Of a stretch of DNA of 64,000 nucleotides, positions 43,100-53,759 are shown one piece after another. The stretch is taken from assembly GCA_963669315.1 (NCBI GenBank), contig OY770021.1:1-64000 (forward strand), in the 5' to 3' direction. The notes under the pieces were generated by a model. It worked only from the letters and a program-made list of their open reading frames with translations, made no database searches and was not told the origin of the DNA. A program made the position numbers and the translations under genes. Within the stretch, counting starts at the first letter, position 1. Each line of letters starts with the position of its first letter. Origin of the DNA: SZUA-547 sp963669315. GTDB taxonomy: Bacteria > Pseudomonadota > Alphaproteobacteria > Rhodobacterales > Rhodobacteraceae.

Positions 43100-43741
43100 A
43101 TGGATATCGTTCTTCTCGAGCGGGTCGAAAAGCTGGGCCAGATGGGCGACGTCGTCAAAGTCAAAGACGGCTACGCTCGCAATTTCCTGCTGCCGCAGCG
43201 CAAAGCGTTGCGCGCCACCGCCGCTAACATGAAGCACTTCGAGACCGAGCGCGCACAACTTGAGGCGCGCAACCTGGAAGCTCGGACCGAAGCGGAAGCA
43301 GTCGCCGCAAAGCTAGACGGCGAAAGCTTCGTCGTAATCCGGCAGGCCTCGGAGGCGGGTTCGCTTTACGGCTCCGTCACCGCTCGCGACGCCGCCGAGG
43401 CCGCGACGGAAGGCGGCTTTAGCGTGGAGAAGCGCCAAGTTGTTCTCGACCGGCCGGTCAAAGAGCTTGGCCTTCACGAGATGCGGGTTGTTCTGCACCC
43501 CGAGGTCAGCGCGAAAATCACCGTCAACGTCGCGCGGTCCGAAGAGGAAGCCGGGCTTCAGGCGGCGGGCAAGACGGTCGCCCAGATGCGCGCCGAGGCT
43601 GAAGCCGAGGATGAGTTCGACGTCGCCGAACTGTTTGAAGGTGAAGCCGCGCCCGAGGGCATGGAAGTCATCGACACGGATGGCGAGACCGAGTCCGATA
43701 CAGACGCCGGCGAGGCGACGGAAGAGGACGAGGCGCGCTAA
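43100..43741 (+). CDS. rplI: 50S ribosomal protein L9 with an acidic C-terminal extension
   Basis: The first ~150 residues are standard L9: IVLLERVEKLGQMGDVVKVKDGYARNFLLP, a connecting helix, and a C-terminal domain ending near AKITVNVARS. A further 55-60 residues form a very acidic tail (EAEAEDEFDVAELFEGEAAPEG, ending DTDAGEATEEDEAR). Long L9 proteins occur in Rhodobacterales. TAAGGAGG 9 bases before ATG 43100 decides the start. Ends at a clear terminator. Confidence 0.97.
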   Translation: MDIVLLERVEKLGQMGDVVKVKDGYARNFLLPQRKALRATAANMKHFETERAQLEARNLEARTEAEAVAAKLDGESFVVIRQASEAGSLYGSVTARDAAEAATEGGFSVEKRQVVLDRPVKELGLHEMRVVLHPEVSAKITVNVARSEEEAGLQAAGKTVAQMRAEAEAEDEFDVAELFEGEAAPEGMEVIDTDGETESDTDAGEATEEDEAR

Positions 43742-43770
43742 ACGGAGCCACGTCTTCTCAGAAAATTAGT

Positions 43771-43805
43771 GGGCCGAGGGGGCGACCTCCCGGCCCATTT
43801 CTTTT
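43771..43805 (+). terminator. Intrinsic terminator after rplI
   Basis: GGGCCGAGGGGG (from 43771) pairs imperfectly with CCTCCCGGCCC (to 43796) around a short GCGA loop, followed by ATTTCTTTT. It ends the S6-S18-L9 operon before dnaB. Confidence 0.75.
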
Positions 43806-43969
43806 GTGCGGGTGGCCTATAGTCGTTAGAGTTATCCCCGCACTTATTCATGAGACTGGGTGTGGATAAAAAAGATCGAGGACGATACCTCGACTTTGCA
43901 AATCCCCTGTCGGCCAGCGAAGCGAATCGAGCTATTCGACCGGCCGGACAGGGAGAGGAAACGAGCAGC

Positions 43970-45445
43970 ATGGCGGATGGCGCCCATGGACCGGCCCAAG
44001 AGCCAGATCTTGAGGTCAGGCCCCACAATATCGAGGCGGAGCAGGCGCTTTTGGGCGCGGTTCTGGTGAACAACGAGGTCTATGACCGCGTCGCCGCTGT
44101 CATCGAATCTCGCCATTTCTACGACCCTCTGCATGCGCGCATCTATGAAGTCGCCGGACGGCGCATTCAAAAGAACGCCCTGGCCACGCCGATTACGCTG
44201 AAGCCGTTTTTCGACAATGATGAGGCGCTTGCTGAAGTTGGCGGACCGGCCTATCTGGCGCGACTGGCGGGCGCGGCAGTGTCAATCTTCAACGCGCGGG
44301 ATTTCGCGCAGACAATCCACGACCTCGCGGTTCGGCGCGAGCTTATGGATGTGGGCGAGGAGATCGTGCTGACCGCCCGCACGGCGGATCATGAGATCGA
44401 GCCGCGCGACCAGATCGTGGAGGCGGAACAGCGGCTCTACTCTTTGGCCGAGACGGGGAAATACGAGGGCGGATTCCAGTCCTTCGTTCAGGCGGCGAAA
44501 GAATCGATCATGGTCGCCAACGCCGCCTATCAGCGCGGCGGCGGTCTGGCGGGCACATCGACCGGCCTGATCGATATGGATAAGAAGCTAGGCGGGCTGC
44601 ACCCGTCGGATCTCATCATCCTCGCTGGCCGGCCGTCGATGGGAAAGACCTCTCTCGTCACCAACATCGCGTTCAACATCGCGAAGGCCTATCGCCGCGG
44701 CGCATTGCATGATGGATCGGAAGGCGCGGTCGATGGCGGCGTGGTCGGGTTCTTCTCGCTGGAGATGTCAGCCGAGCAACTTGCGACCCGCATTTTGTCA
44801 GAGCAGTCGGAAATCCCATCGGAGAAAATCCGCAAGGGCGACATGCAGGAGGACGAGTTCCGCCGCTTTGTCGAGGCTGCGCGCGATCTGGAAGCGATTC
44901 CTCTGCATATCGACGATACGCCGGCGCTTCCGATCGCAACCCTCGCCGCGCGCGCGCGGCGACTGAAACGCCAGCACGGGCTGGACGTGCTGATGGTCGA
45001 TTATCTGCAACTGGTGCGCGGTTCGTCGAAGTCGAACGACAACCGTGTGCAGGAGGTTTCTGAAATCACGCAGGGCCTGAAAGCGATCGCGAAGGAACTC
45101 AATGTTCCAGTGATCGCGCTATCCCAACTTTCCCGACAAGTGGAGGCGCGCGACGACAAGCGGCCCCAGCTGTCGGATCTGAGGGAATCGGGCTCAATCG
45201 AGCAGGACGCTGACGTGGTGATGTTCGTGTTCCGGGAGGAATATTACATCGCCCGTCAGCAACCGCGCGAAGGCACACCGGAGCATGTCGAGTGGATGGC
45301 GAAGATGGACGACGTGCACAACCGCGCCGAAGTCATCATCGGCAAGCAGCGACATGGGCCGATTGGAAAAGTGGACCTGATGTTCGACAGCCGCTTCACC
45401 CGGTTTGGCGATCTGGCGCGCGACATGGTGCGCGACGAATTCTGA
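43970..45445 (+). CDS. dnaB: Replicative DNA helicase
   Basis: A 491-residue hexameric fork helicase. N-terminal domain with RPHNIEAEQALLGAVLVNNEVYD, then the RecA-like motor with Walker A AGRPSMGKTSLV near residue 225, FFSLEMSAEQLATR, Walker B VLMVDYLQLV, and the arginine-finger and H4 region LRESGSIEQDADVVMFVFREEYY. No intein is present. I chose ATG 43970; the frame is open back to 43850, but that leader is not conserved-looking. Confidence 0.96.
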   Translation: MADGAHGPAQEPDLEVRPHNIEAEQALLGAVLVNNEVYDRVAAVIESRHFYDPLHARIYEVAGRRIQKNALATPITLKPFFDNDEALAEVGGPAYLARLAGAAVSIFNARDFAQTIHDLAVRRELMDVGEEIVLTARTADHEIEPRDQIVEAEQRLYSLAETGKYEGGFQSFVQAAKESIMVANAAYQRGGGLAGTSTGLIDMDKKLGGLHPSDLIILAGRPSMGKTSLVTNIAFNIAKAYRRGALHDGSEGAVDGGVVGFFSLEMSAEQLATRILSEQSEIPSEKIRKGDMQEDEFRRFVEAARDLEAIPLHIDDTPALPIATLAARARRLKRQHGLDVLMVDYLQLVRGSSKSNDNRVQEVSEITQGLKAIAKELNVPVIALSQLSRQVEARDDKRPQLSDLRESGSIEQDADVVMFVFREEYYIARQQPREGTPEHVEWMAKMDDVHNRAEVIIGKQRHGPIGKVDLMFDSRFTRFGDLARDMVRDEF

Positions 45446-45525
45446 CGTCCGGTCAATCGGCCTTGGATCGAGCGAGGCCAGAGGATAAAAGACCGCGGTC
45501 AACTCTCCTCGAAGGCGGCCCATCC

Positions 45526-46320
45526 TTGGCGATCACCGAAATTATCACTGACCTTCTGGCGTCCATCGGACGTACGGTTCTGGGGCTATGCGGAACCGCG
45601 GGCTCGCTGGCGATTTTCACGGCGCAGGCGATAAGTCACTGCGTTCGTCCGCCATTATTCTGGCAGGAGATTCTTCGGCAGTTTCTGAAAATTGGCTATT
45701 TCTCGTTGCCGGTGGTTGGCCTGACTGCGGTCTTCACAGGCGCCGTGCTGGCGCTGCAGATCTATGTCGGCAGCGCCCGTTTCAACGCGGAAAGCGCTGT
45801 CGCCTCTATCGTCGCCATCGGCATCGTGCGGGAACTGGGCCCGGTGCTGGGCGGACTGATGGTCGCAGGGCGCGTCTCGGCCGCCATCGCCGCCGAGATC
45901 GGCACGATGCGGGTCACCGAGCAAATCGATGCGCTGACAACTCTGTCAACCAACCCGTTCAAATACCTGGTGACGCCCCGCCTGATCGCCGCGACCATCG
46001 CCATGCCGATCCTGGTCGCCGTGGCGGATGCGATCGGGATCATGGGCGGATTCATGGTTGGCGTCGGGCGGCTAGGCTTTAATGAAGGCGCGTACCTCTC
46101 TAACACCGTTGATTTTCTGGAGGTTGGAGACGTGGTCTCCGGTCTGGTGAAAGCGGCGGTATTTGGATTCATCATCGCATTGATGGGCTGCTATCAGGGA
46201 TACAATTCGGGTCGCGGCGCGCAAGGCGTCGGCCGGGCGACAACCAATGCGGTGGTGGGCGCCTCGGTTCTGATCCTCGCCGCGAACTACGTGCTCACTG
46301 AAATGTTCTTCTCAGCATGA
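45526..46320 (+). CDS. mlaE: MlaE-type lipid ABC transporter permease
   Basis: A 264-residue permease with about five membrane helices. Family marks are GLTAVFTGAVLALQ, ELGPVLGGLMVAGRVSAAIAAEIGTMRVTEQIDAL near residue 115, and GVGRATTNAVVGASVLILAANYVLTE at the end. With MlaF and an MlaD lipid-binding subunit it moves phospholipids between the membranes to maintain outer-membrane asymmetry. The only plausible start near the conserved part is TTG 45526, with GAAGG about 9 bases before it. Only 80 bases follow dnaB; the alr gene I expect here in relatives is absent. Confidence 0.9.
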   Translation: MAITEIITDLLASIGRTVLGLCGTAGSLAIFTAQAISHCVRPPLFWQEILRQFLKIGYFSLPVVGLTAVFTGAVLALQIYVGSARFNAESAVASIVAIGIVRELGPVLGGLMVAGRVSAAIAAEIGTMRVTEQIDALTTLSTNPFKYLVTPRLIAATIAMPILVAVADAIGIMGGFMVGVGRLGFNEGAYLSNTVDFLEVGDVVSGLVKAAVFGFIIALMGCYQGYNSGRGAQGVGRATTNAVVGASVLILAANYVLTEMFFSA

Positions 46321-46327
46321 GGCGGGT

Positions 46328-47098
46328 ATGAGCGAGACCCCGAAAATTGAGCTGAAGGGCGTCGCCAAGTCGTTTGGGTCGAAACATGTTTTGACGGGGG
46401 TTGATCTGTCCGTCGCCAAAGGCGAGTCGCTGGTGATCATCGGCGGCTCCGGCACCGGCAAAAGCGTGACGCTGAAATGCATTCTGGGCCTTATTCGCCC
46501 TGACGCTGGCGAGATTCTGATCGATGGAGTTCGGGTGCGCCGCGCTGGCGGTCGCGCGCGGGAGGCGATGCTGGACCGGTTCGGCATGTTGTTTCAGGGC
46601 GCGGCGCTGTTCGACTCTCTGCCCGTCTGGCGCAACGTTTCCTTCAGGCTGCTGCACGGAAAAAGTCGTCTTCCAGCCGAAGAAGCGCGAGAAATCGCCA
46701 TCGAAAAGCTGAAGCGTGTTGGGTTGAAGGCGGAGACCGCCGATCTGTTTCCGGCGGAGCTTTCCGGGGGCATGCAGAAACGCGTGGGCCTGGCGCGCGC
46801 CATCGCGGCGGAGCCGGAGATCATCTTCTTCGATGAGCCAACGACCGGGCTGGACCCGATCATGGCGGACGTGATCAACGACCTGATCCGCGAGTTGGTG
46901 ACGGAGATCGGCGCGACAGCGATGACCATCACCCATGACATGACGAGCGTCCGGAAGATCGCCAACAAGGTGGCGATGTTGCATGAGGGGACCGTTCAAT
47001 GGTGCGGCCCGATCGGCGATTTGGACGATTCCGGAAACGCTTATGTCGATCAGTTCATCCACGGCCGCGCGGATGGTCCGATCGAAGCGGTGAGGTGA
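46328..47098 (+). CDS. mlaF: MlaF-type ABC transporter ATPase
   Basis: A 256-residue ATPase: Walker A IGGSGTGKSVTLK near residue 40, Q-loop LFQGAALFDSLPVW, signature LSGGMQKRVGLARAIA, Walker B IIFFDEPTTGLDP, switch histidine in MTITHDM. The FDSLPVWRNV region is typical of MlaF/Ttg2A. Seven bases after mlaE; the pair forms the inner-membrane engine of the lipid transporter. mlaD is not adjacent. Confidence 0.93.
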   Translation: MSETPKIELKGVAKSFGSKHVLTGVDLSVAKGESLVIIGGSGTGKSVTLKCILGLIRPDAGEILIDGVRVRRAGGRAREAMLDRFGMLFQGAALFDSLPVWRNVSFRLLHGKSRLPAEEAREIAIEKLKRVGLKAETADLFPAELSGGMQKRVGLARAIAAEPEIIFFDEPTTGLDPIMADVINDLIRELVTEIGATAMTITHDMTSVRKIANKVAMLHEGTVQWCGPIGDLDDSGNAYVDQFIHGRADGPIEAVR

Positions 47099-47105
47099 AC
47101 CTCGC

Positions 47106-47453
47106 ATGACCATGCCCCTGTTTCTGATCTCGGCGCTGGTGGGGATCGCATTTTTCTTCGCGACTCTCTTCAGCGCAGCACAGGTGGTGATCATGCGCGA
47201 CAAGCTCAGATGGACCCATCTGGGCGCATTGGTGTTCGGGCTGGCCGTGATGGCGGTTCTGACGCTGGCGGAGGGCGAGCCGATGCTGGGCCTGGCGCCA
47301 GAATCTCTGGCTGGCGCGCTGGCCATGTGGCTGGCGGTCTTCGCCGTCGCCTCTGCGCTGTTCGAGAAACGCTGGCGCAAGCTGTTTCCGCTAATCCAAT
47401 TGGCCTTCGCCGCAGCGGTGGCCAGCGGCCTGCCTTTCGAGTCGACGGCCTGA
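47106..47453 (+). CDS. Small conserved membrane protein, function unknown
   Basis: A 115-residue protein with about four hydrophobic helices (LFLISALVGIAFFFATLF; HLGALVFGLAVMAVLTL; LAGALAMWLAVFAVASALF; LIQLAFAAAVASGL). It sits 7 bases after mlaF and 7 before radA, the same slot as an uncharacterised gene I recall in related genomes. A role with the Mla transporter is possible from position only. ATG 47112 is an alternative start. Confidence 0.75.
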   Translation: MTMPLFLISALVGIAFFFATLFSAAQVVIMRDKLRWTHLGALVFGLAVMAVLTLAEGEPMLGLAPESLAGALAMWLAVFAVASALFEKRWRKLFPLIQLAFAAAVASGLPFESTA

Positions 47454-47460
47454 CGGCACG

Positions 47461-48848
<1,388 letters not shown>

Positions 48849-48852
<4 letters not shown>

Positions 48853-49424
48853 CTTTCACTGCCGTCGACGGGGTCGTCCTCCTCGTCCTGTTCATATCAG
48901 CCATTCTCGCATTTGTGCGCGGTCTGACGCGCGAATTGCTGTCGGTCGGTGGCTGGGTAATCGCTGCGGGGGCCGCCTTCGCTTTGGCTCCGGCGTTTGA
49001 GCCCATCATTTTGCAGATCCCCGTAGTCGGGGATTTCGTAAGAAAGTCCTGCGAACTGTCTCTGCTGACGGCTTTCGCAGCCGTGTTTGCTATCGCCTTG
49101 ATTGTTCTGTCTGTTTTGACCTCAGCCTTGGCGAGCGCAGTGCGAGAATCCGCTTTGGGACCAATTGACCGGGGACTTGGATTCTTTTTCGGCTTCGGAC
49201 GGGGCGTGATACTACTGGTTATCGTTTTTCTGCTCTACGACATGCTCGTACCAGACGGCGAAAGGGCGCCGATGATCGAGGAAGCGGCGTCGATAACGTT
49301 GATTGCAGATACGGCTGACATTCTGTTGGCGCAGGCGCCGACTGAAATGCCGGATTGGCTGGCCGATTGGATCGAAGGCCTGATGGGCGGCTGTCAGGCT
49401 GTCAAACCGGGCATCGACGCATGA
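48849..49424 (+). CDS. cvpA: CvpA family membrane protein
   Basis: A 191-residue protein with four membrane helices in the first 125 residues (DGVVLLVLFISAILAFVRGLTREL at the start; PIDRGLGFFFGFGRGVILLVIVFLLYD). CvpA is linked to colicin V export and envelope stress; its molecular role is not settled. ATGA overlap with radA upstream and with purF downstream. This radA-cvpA-purF string is normal for the order. Confidence 0.9.
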
Positions 49425-50899
49425 ATGGTGAACTGATGACGGATGAAACTCCGTTTGACGACGACGCGCTGCATGAAGAATGCGGGATCTACGGCGTATA
49501 TGGCGCAAATGGCGCCTCAAACATCGTCGCTCTCGGTCTGCATGCGCTTCAGCACCGCGGTCAGGAAGCGGCCGGAATCGTCGCCTATGACAGCGATGAG
49601 AAACAGTTCAACAATATCCGGCGCATGGGCTATGTGCGCGACAACTTCACCAGTTCCAAGGTGATGGACCTTTTGCCGGGCAACCACGCGCTGGGCCACA
49701 ACCGCTATTCGACGGCTGGCGGCAAGGGACAGACCGCGATCCGCGATGTGCAGCCGCTTTACGCGGAATTCGCCAAGGGCGGCTTCGCCATCGCACATAA
49801 TGGCAACATCACGAATGCAGAGGCGCTGCGTTCCGAGTTGATCGAACGCGGGTCGATCTTCCAGTCCAGCTCGGACAGCGAATGCATCATCCACCTCATG
49901 GCGCGATCGATCCAGCGCGACATTCCGGAACGGATGAAAGACGCGCTGCGGCGTGTTGAGGGCGCGTTCTCTGTCATCGCCATCACCCGCACTAAGATGA
50001 TCGGCGTGCGCGACCCGCTGGGCGTGCGTCCGCTCGTGCTCGGCAAGCTGGGCGACGCCTGGATTCTGTCATCCGAGACCTGCGCGCTGGATATCGTCGG
50101 CGCCGATTTCGTGCGCGAAGTCGATCCCGGAGAGATGATCATCATCCGGAAGGGCGGCAAACTGGAAAGCCAGCGCCCCTTCGGTCAGCCTAAATCGCGT
50201 TTCTGCATTTTCGAGTATGTCTATTTCTCCCGGCCCGACAGCGTGATCGGCGGTCGCGGCGTCTATGACACGCGCCGAAAAATCGGGAAAGAACTTGCGC
50301 TCGAGGCGCCGGTGGAGGCCGATATCGTTTGTCCGGTGCCTGACAGCGGCACGCCGGCCGCGATCGGATACAGTCAAGAAAGCGGAATTCCTTACGCGAT
50401 GGGGATCATCCGCAACCAGTATGTCGGCCGCACGTTCATCGAGCCGACGGAGCAAATTCGTAATATGGGCGTCCGGCTGAAACTGAACGTCAACAAGGCG
50501 GTCGTTGAAGGCAAACGGATCGTTCTCGTCGATGACTCTGTCGTGCGCGGCACCACCAGCCGCAAGATCAAGGAAATGATACTGGACGCAGGCGCGAAGG
50601 AGGTTCATTTCCGCATCGCAAGCCCGCCCACCGCCTGGCCGTGTTTTTATGGCGTCGACACGCCGCAACGCGAAAAACTGCTCGCTGCGTCGATGAGCGA
50701 GGCCGAGATGGCTGAGCATCTGGGCGTCGATTCAATCAAATTCATCTCTCTGGACGGGCTTTACAGGGCCTGCGGCGAACCGGACGGCCGAGAGGCGCAC
50801 TCACCGCAATATTGCGACGCCTGTTTCAGCGGAGAATACCCGGTCGCTCCGTCCGACATGGTGCAGTCCGGCCGGTTGGAACTGAAGAAATCCGCGTAG
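49421..50899 (+). CDS. purF: Amidophosphoribosyltransferase
   Basis: First committed enzyme of purine synthesis, making phosphoribosylamine from PRPP and glutamine. The N-terminal nucleophile is Cys21 (HEECGIYGVYG), implying propeptide removal; HALQHRGQEAAGI follows. The PRPP loop is VLVDDSVVRGTTS. Cysteines in SRFCIFEYVYFSRPDS, WPCFYG and YCDACFSGEYP match the iron-sulfur type of PurF known from Bacillus. Start 49421 overlaps cvpA by ATGA; ATG 49436 is the alternative. Confidence 0.96.
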   Translation: MNGELMTDETPFDDDALHEECGIYGVYGANGASNIVALGLHALQHRGQEAAGIVAYDSDEKQFNNIRRMGYVRDNFTSSKVMDLLPGNHALGHNRYSTAGGKGQTAIRDVQPLYAEFAKGGFAIAHNGNITNAEALRSELIERGSIFQSSSDSECIIHLMARSIQRDIPERMKDALRRVEGAFSVIAITRTKMIGVRDPLGVRPLVLGKLGDAWILSSETCALDIVGADFVREVDPGEMIIIRKGGKLESQRPFGQPKSRFCIFEYVYFSRPDSVIGGRGVYDTRRKIGKELALEAPVEADIVCPVPDSGTPAAIGYSQESGIPYAMGIIRNQYVGRTFIEPTEQIRNMGVRLKLNVNKAVVEGKRIVLVDDSVVRGTTSRKIKEMILDAGAKEVHFRIASPPTAWPCFYGVDTPQREKLLAASMSEAEMAEHLGVDSIKFISLDGLYRACGEPDGREAHSPQYCDACFSGEYPVAPSDMVQSGRLELKKSA

Positions 50900-50903
50900 C
50901 CTC

Positions 50904-51605
50904 ATGACGAACCAGCGTTTCGAGGGGCGCATCGCGCTCGTGACGGGAGCATCGCGCGGCCTTGGCCGAGCGGTCGCAGAGCAGTTGGGAGCCGAAGGCG
51001 CGCATGTGATCGCGCTGGCCCGCACTGTCGGCGGGCTTGAGGAGATGGACGAAGCTGTGCAGGCGGCTGGCGGCGCTACCACCCTTGTTCCGCTCGATCT
51101 TACCGACGATCCCGCGCTTGAGCGGCTCGGCGCCGCGATCCACGATCGTTGGGGCAAACTGGACCTATGGGTGAACACAGCCGCGCACGCCGCGCCGCTT
51201 TCCCCGGCAGATCATATCGCGGAAAAAGATCTCGATCGTTGCTTGGCGGTGAATGCGCGGGCGCAACAGCGTCTGATGCGGGTGTTGGATCCGCTGCTGA
51301 ATGCAGCCGGGGATGGGCGCGCGGTGTTGCTGGACGATGACCCGACAGGCGAGAAGTTTCACGGGCTTTACGCCGCGTCGAAAGCGGCGGCGCGAGCGTT
51401 CGCATTGTCCTGGGCGGCGGAAAGGGCGAACTCCTCGATTAAAGTATGGCTGGCCCGTCCTCCCGCTATGCCCACAGCATTGCGACGCCGGATGCGGCCG
51501 GGCGAATCCGATGACGGGCTGGCGCAGCCACGCGATGTCGCGGCCGCGCTTATCGACGCCATCGCCTTGGATCAGGCGGCGCCGGGCGAGATCGTCAAGC
51601 TTTAG
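50904..51605 (+). CDS. Short-chain dehydrogenase/reductase family protein
   Basis: A 233-residue SDR: cofactor motif TGASRGLGRAVAEQLGAEG, a VNTAAHAAPLSPAD segment in place of NNAG, and YAASKAAARAFALSW with the catalytic Tyr/Lys near residue 155. The serine position is in AVLLDDDPTGEKF and looks degenerate, and the substrate is unknown. It begins 4 bases after purF, where relatives also carry an SDR gene. Confidence 0.85.
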   Translation: MTNQRFEGRIALVTGASRGLGRAVAEQLGAEGAHVIALARTVGGLEEMDEAVQAAGGATTLVPLDLTDDPALERLGAAIHDRWGKLDLWVNTAAHAAPLSPADHIAEKDLDRCLAVNARAQQRLMRVLDPLLNAAGDGRAVLLDDDPTGEKFHGLYAASKAAARAFALSWAAERANSSIKVWLARPPAMPTALRRRMRPGESDDGLAQPRDVAAALIDAIALDQAAPGEIVKL

Positions 51606-51611
51606 ATCCGT

Positions 51612-52178
51612 CTAATCCTTCAGGCTGAATGGACCCGTACCGATGATCGTCAGCCCCGAATCCGTTTCGGCGACAAACTCAAACGTCCCGGTGACATAGT
51701 TTCTCGATGGCGTCGTGATCAATCTGGCGAGGAAGTGCCGGCCGCTGAAACCCTCGCCGCCAATTTCTCCGTTCAGTGCGGTTTCATCAACAACGTCGCC
51801 CGCGCCCCAAGTGACAGACTGCGCGCCTGCGAGGAATTCTAAAGACTCAATCTGAGCGCAAGTCGCCGGACTGGCCGTGGACGTGCTGTTGGCGTTGACC
51901 GACCGCAGTTCGATGTTGAAGCCCGATTGGCCGGGATCGCCGTTGAATGTGGTCGTGGCTCGATTGTTCGAAAAGTCGGCGATAAAGCTGCACGTATTAT
52001 CAGGCAGGAAATCGGTTATTGAGTTCGTCCCACTCGACAGGCTGGATACGATCGCGTTCTGCGTCGAAGGCGTGTATTGCTCAACATGGTAATCGAACGC
52101 GAAAATGCGCGGCTCGACTGCACATCCGCTCAGCATGACGGCGACGGTCAGTATTGCGATGGGCGTAAGCTTAGGCAT
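51612..52178 (-). CDS. Predicted lipoprotein, unknown function
   Basis: A 188-residue protein with a lipoprotein signal (PKLTPIAILTVAVMLSGC, lipobox LSGC with Cys about residue 20). The rest is beta-rich and Ser/Thr/Asn-rich (SSLSSGTNSITDFLPD, NNRATTTFNGDPGQSGF), ending in a repeated-looking GTFEFVAETDSGLTIIGTGPFSLKD. AGAGGGGAATTTTC precedes ATG 52178, so a longer frame from 52259 is rejected. I do not recognise the family. Confidence 0.75.
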   Translation of the reverse strand: MPKLTPIAILTVAVMLSGCAVEPRIFAFDYHVEQYTPSTQNAIVSSLSSGTNSITDFLPDNTCSFIADFSNNRATTTFNGDPGQSGFNIELRSVNANSTSTASPATCAQIESLEFLAGAQSVTWGAGDVVDETALNGEIGGEGFSGRHFLARLITTPSRNYVTGTFEFVAETDSGLTIIGTGPFSLKD

Positions 52179-52302
52179 GAAAATTCCCCTCTGAAACGTG
52201 TGTGGAGAGGACCATACGCACGCGTCCCGACCAGAATGCGACTGCGGTGATCTTAACACGTTTCGAGAGAGTCGGCGCGCAGGCCCGCCAATTGGCGTTC
52301 TG

Positions 52303-53700
52303 CTAGTCCTTCGGCCGACCGCGGTGCTCCGCCTTGTAGGCGTAGGGATTCTCGCTTTTGCGATAGTTCAGGCGAATAGGCACGCCTTTGATGCCAAAAT
52401 CGGCGCGCAAGCCGTTGATCAGAAAGCGCGTATAGCTCTCCGGAAGCGCCTCTGGCCGCTGGCAGAATACAAGAAATGTGGGTGGGCGCGCCTTCACCTG
52501 CGTGATGTAGCGCAGCTTGATCCGTCGGCCGGAGGGGGCCGGCGGCGGATGCGCCTCCACCTGTTCTTTCAGCCAGCGGTTCAACGGCGACGTCGGCAGG
52601 CGGATATTCCAGATCTCGTGAATATCTATTATCGCCTTGCGCAGCCACTCTAGCCCCCGACCTGTCAAAGCCGAAACCGTCACCAGAGGCGCTCCCCTCA
52701 ATTGCGGCAACAGCCGGTCGAACGTTTCCCTCAACTCTTTGAGCTTTTCCGGCTTGTTCTCTTCGAGATCCCATTTATTGACCGCGAGGATCACCGCCCG
52801 GCCCTCGCGCGCCGCCAAATCGGCGATGCGAAGATCCTGAGTCTCGAACGGGTTCGCAATATCCAGCAAAACCACGACGACTTCGGCGAAGCGCACCGCG
52901 CGAACGGCGTCTGACGTCGAAAGTTTCTCTATCTTTTTAACGACTTTTGCGCGTTTTCTAAGACCTGCTGTATCGAATATCTTGAAATCGCGCCCGCCCC
53001 AATCGATGGACAGACCAATCGCATCGCGCGTAATGCCCGCCTCCGGACCGGTCAGCAGACGCTCTTCACCCAGAATGGCGTTGACGAGCGTCGATTTTCC
53101 CGCGTTCGGTCGGCCGACAACCGCAATCTGGATCGGCGCCTCGGGATCAAACTCGGCATCTTCGTCATCGACATCAACCGAGGTGCGCGCCTCGATCTCC
53201 AACCGGGCCTCGACATGCGGACGCAGCGCTTCTCGCAGATCGTCCATACCCTCAGCATGCTCGGCGGAAATCGCGATAGGCTCGCCCAGACCCAAACCCC
53301 ACCCTTCGGCTATTCCCGAAGTTCCCGCGCGGCCTTCGGCTTTGTTGACCACCAGCAGGACAGTCGCGCCTGAGCGGCGAAGGAGATCTGCGAAAATTTC
53401 GTCTTGCGGCGTCACACCCGCCCGACCGTCCACCATGAATAGGCAGGCGTCGGAGTCGGCCACCGCGCGTTCGGTCAAACGTCGCATTCGGGCCGGCAGG
53501 CTGTCATCCTGCGCGGTTTCAAGTCCGGCTGTATCGAGAATCGAGAAACGCAGATCGCCCAGCCGCGCCGCGCCCTCTCGCAAATCACGGGTTACGCCCG
53601 GCTGGTCATCGACCAAAGCGATACGCTTGCCAACCAGACGGTTGAACAGCGTTGATTTACCGACATTGGGTCGGCCCACTATGGCGAGGGTGAACGGCAT
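52303..53700 (-). CDS. der: Ribosome-assembly GTPase Der
   Basis: A 465-residue protein with two tandem G domains: first G1 AIVGRPNVGKSTLFNRL at residue 6, NKAEG G4; second G1 VVGRPNAGKSTLVNAIL near residue 195, VNKWDL G4, and a C-terminal KH-like domain (RIKLRYITQVKARPPTFLVF). It acts in 50S subunit maturation. Downstream of bamB and the TPR gene on the same strand, the usual order. Confidence 0.97.
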   Translation of the reverse strand: MPFTLAIVGRPNVGKSTLFNRLVGKRIALVDDQPGVTRDLREGAARLGDLRFSILDTAGLETAQDDSLPARMRRLTERAVADSDACLFMVDGRAGVTPQDEIFADLLRRSGATVLLVVNKAEGRAGTSGIAEGWGLGLGEPIAISAEHAEGMDDLREALRPHVEARLEIEARTSVDVDDEDAEFDPEAPIQIAVVGRPNAGKSTLVNAILGEERLLTGPEAGITRDAIGLSIDWGGRDFKIFDTAGLRKRAKVVKKIEKLSTSDAVRAVRFAEVVVVLLDIANPFETQDLRIADLAAREGRAVILAVNKWDLEENKPEKLKELRETFDRLLPQLRGAPLVTVSALTGRGLEWLRKAIIDIHEIWNIRLPTSPLNRWLKEQVEAHPPPAPSGRRIKLRYITQVKARPPTFLVFCQRPEALPESYTRFLINGLRADFGIKGVPIRLNYRKSENPYAYKAEHRGRPKD

Positions 53701-53759
53701 GGCGCTTCATATCCGCCCACGCGCTGAATGCAAGCCGTCTGCGTGGATTTCACCACTGA

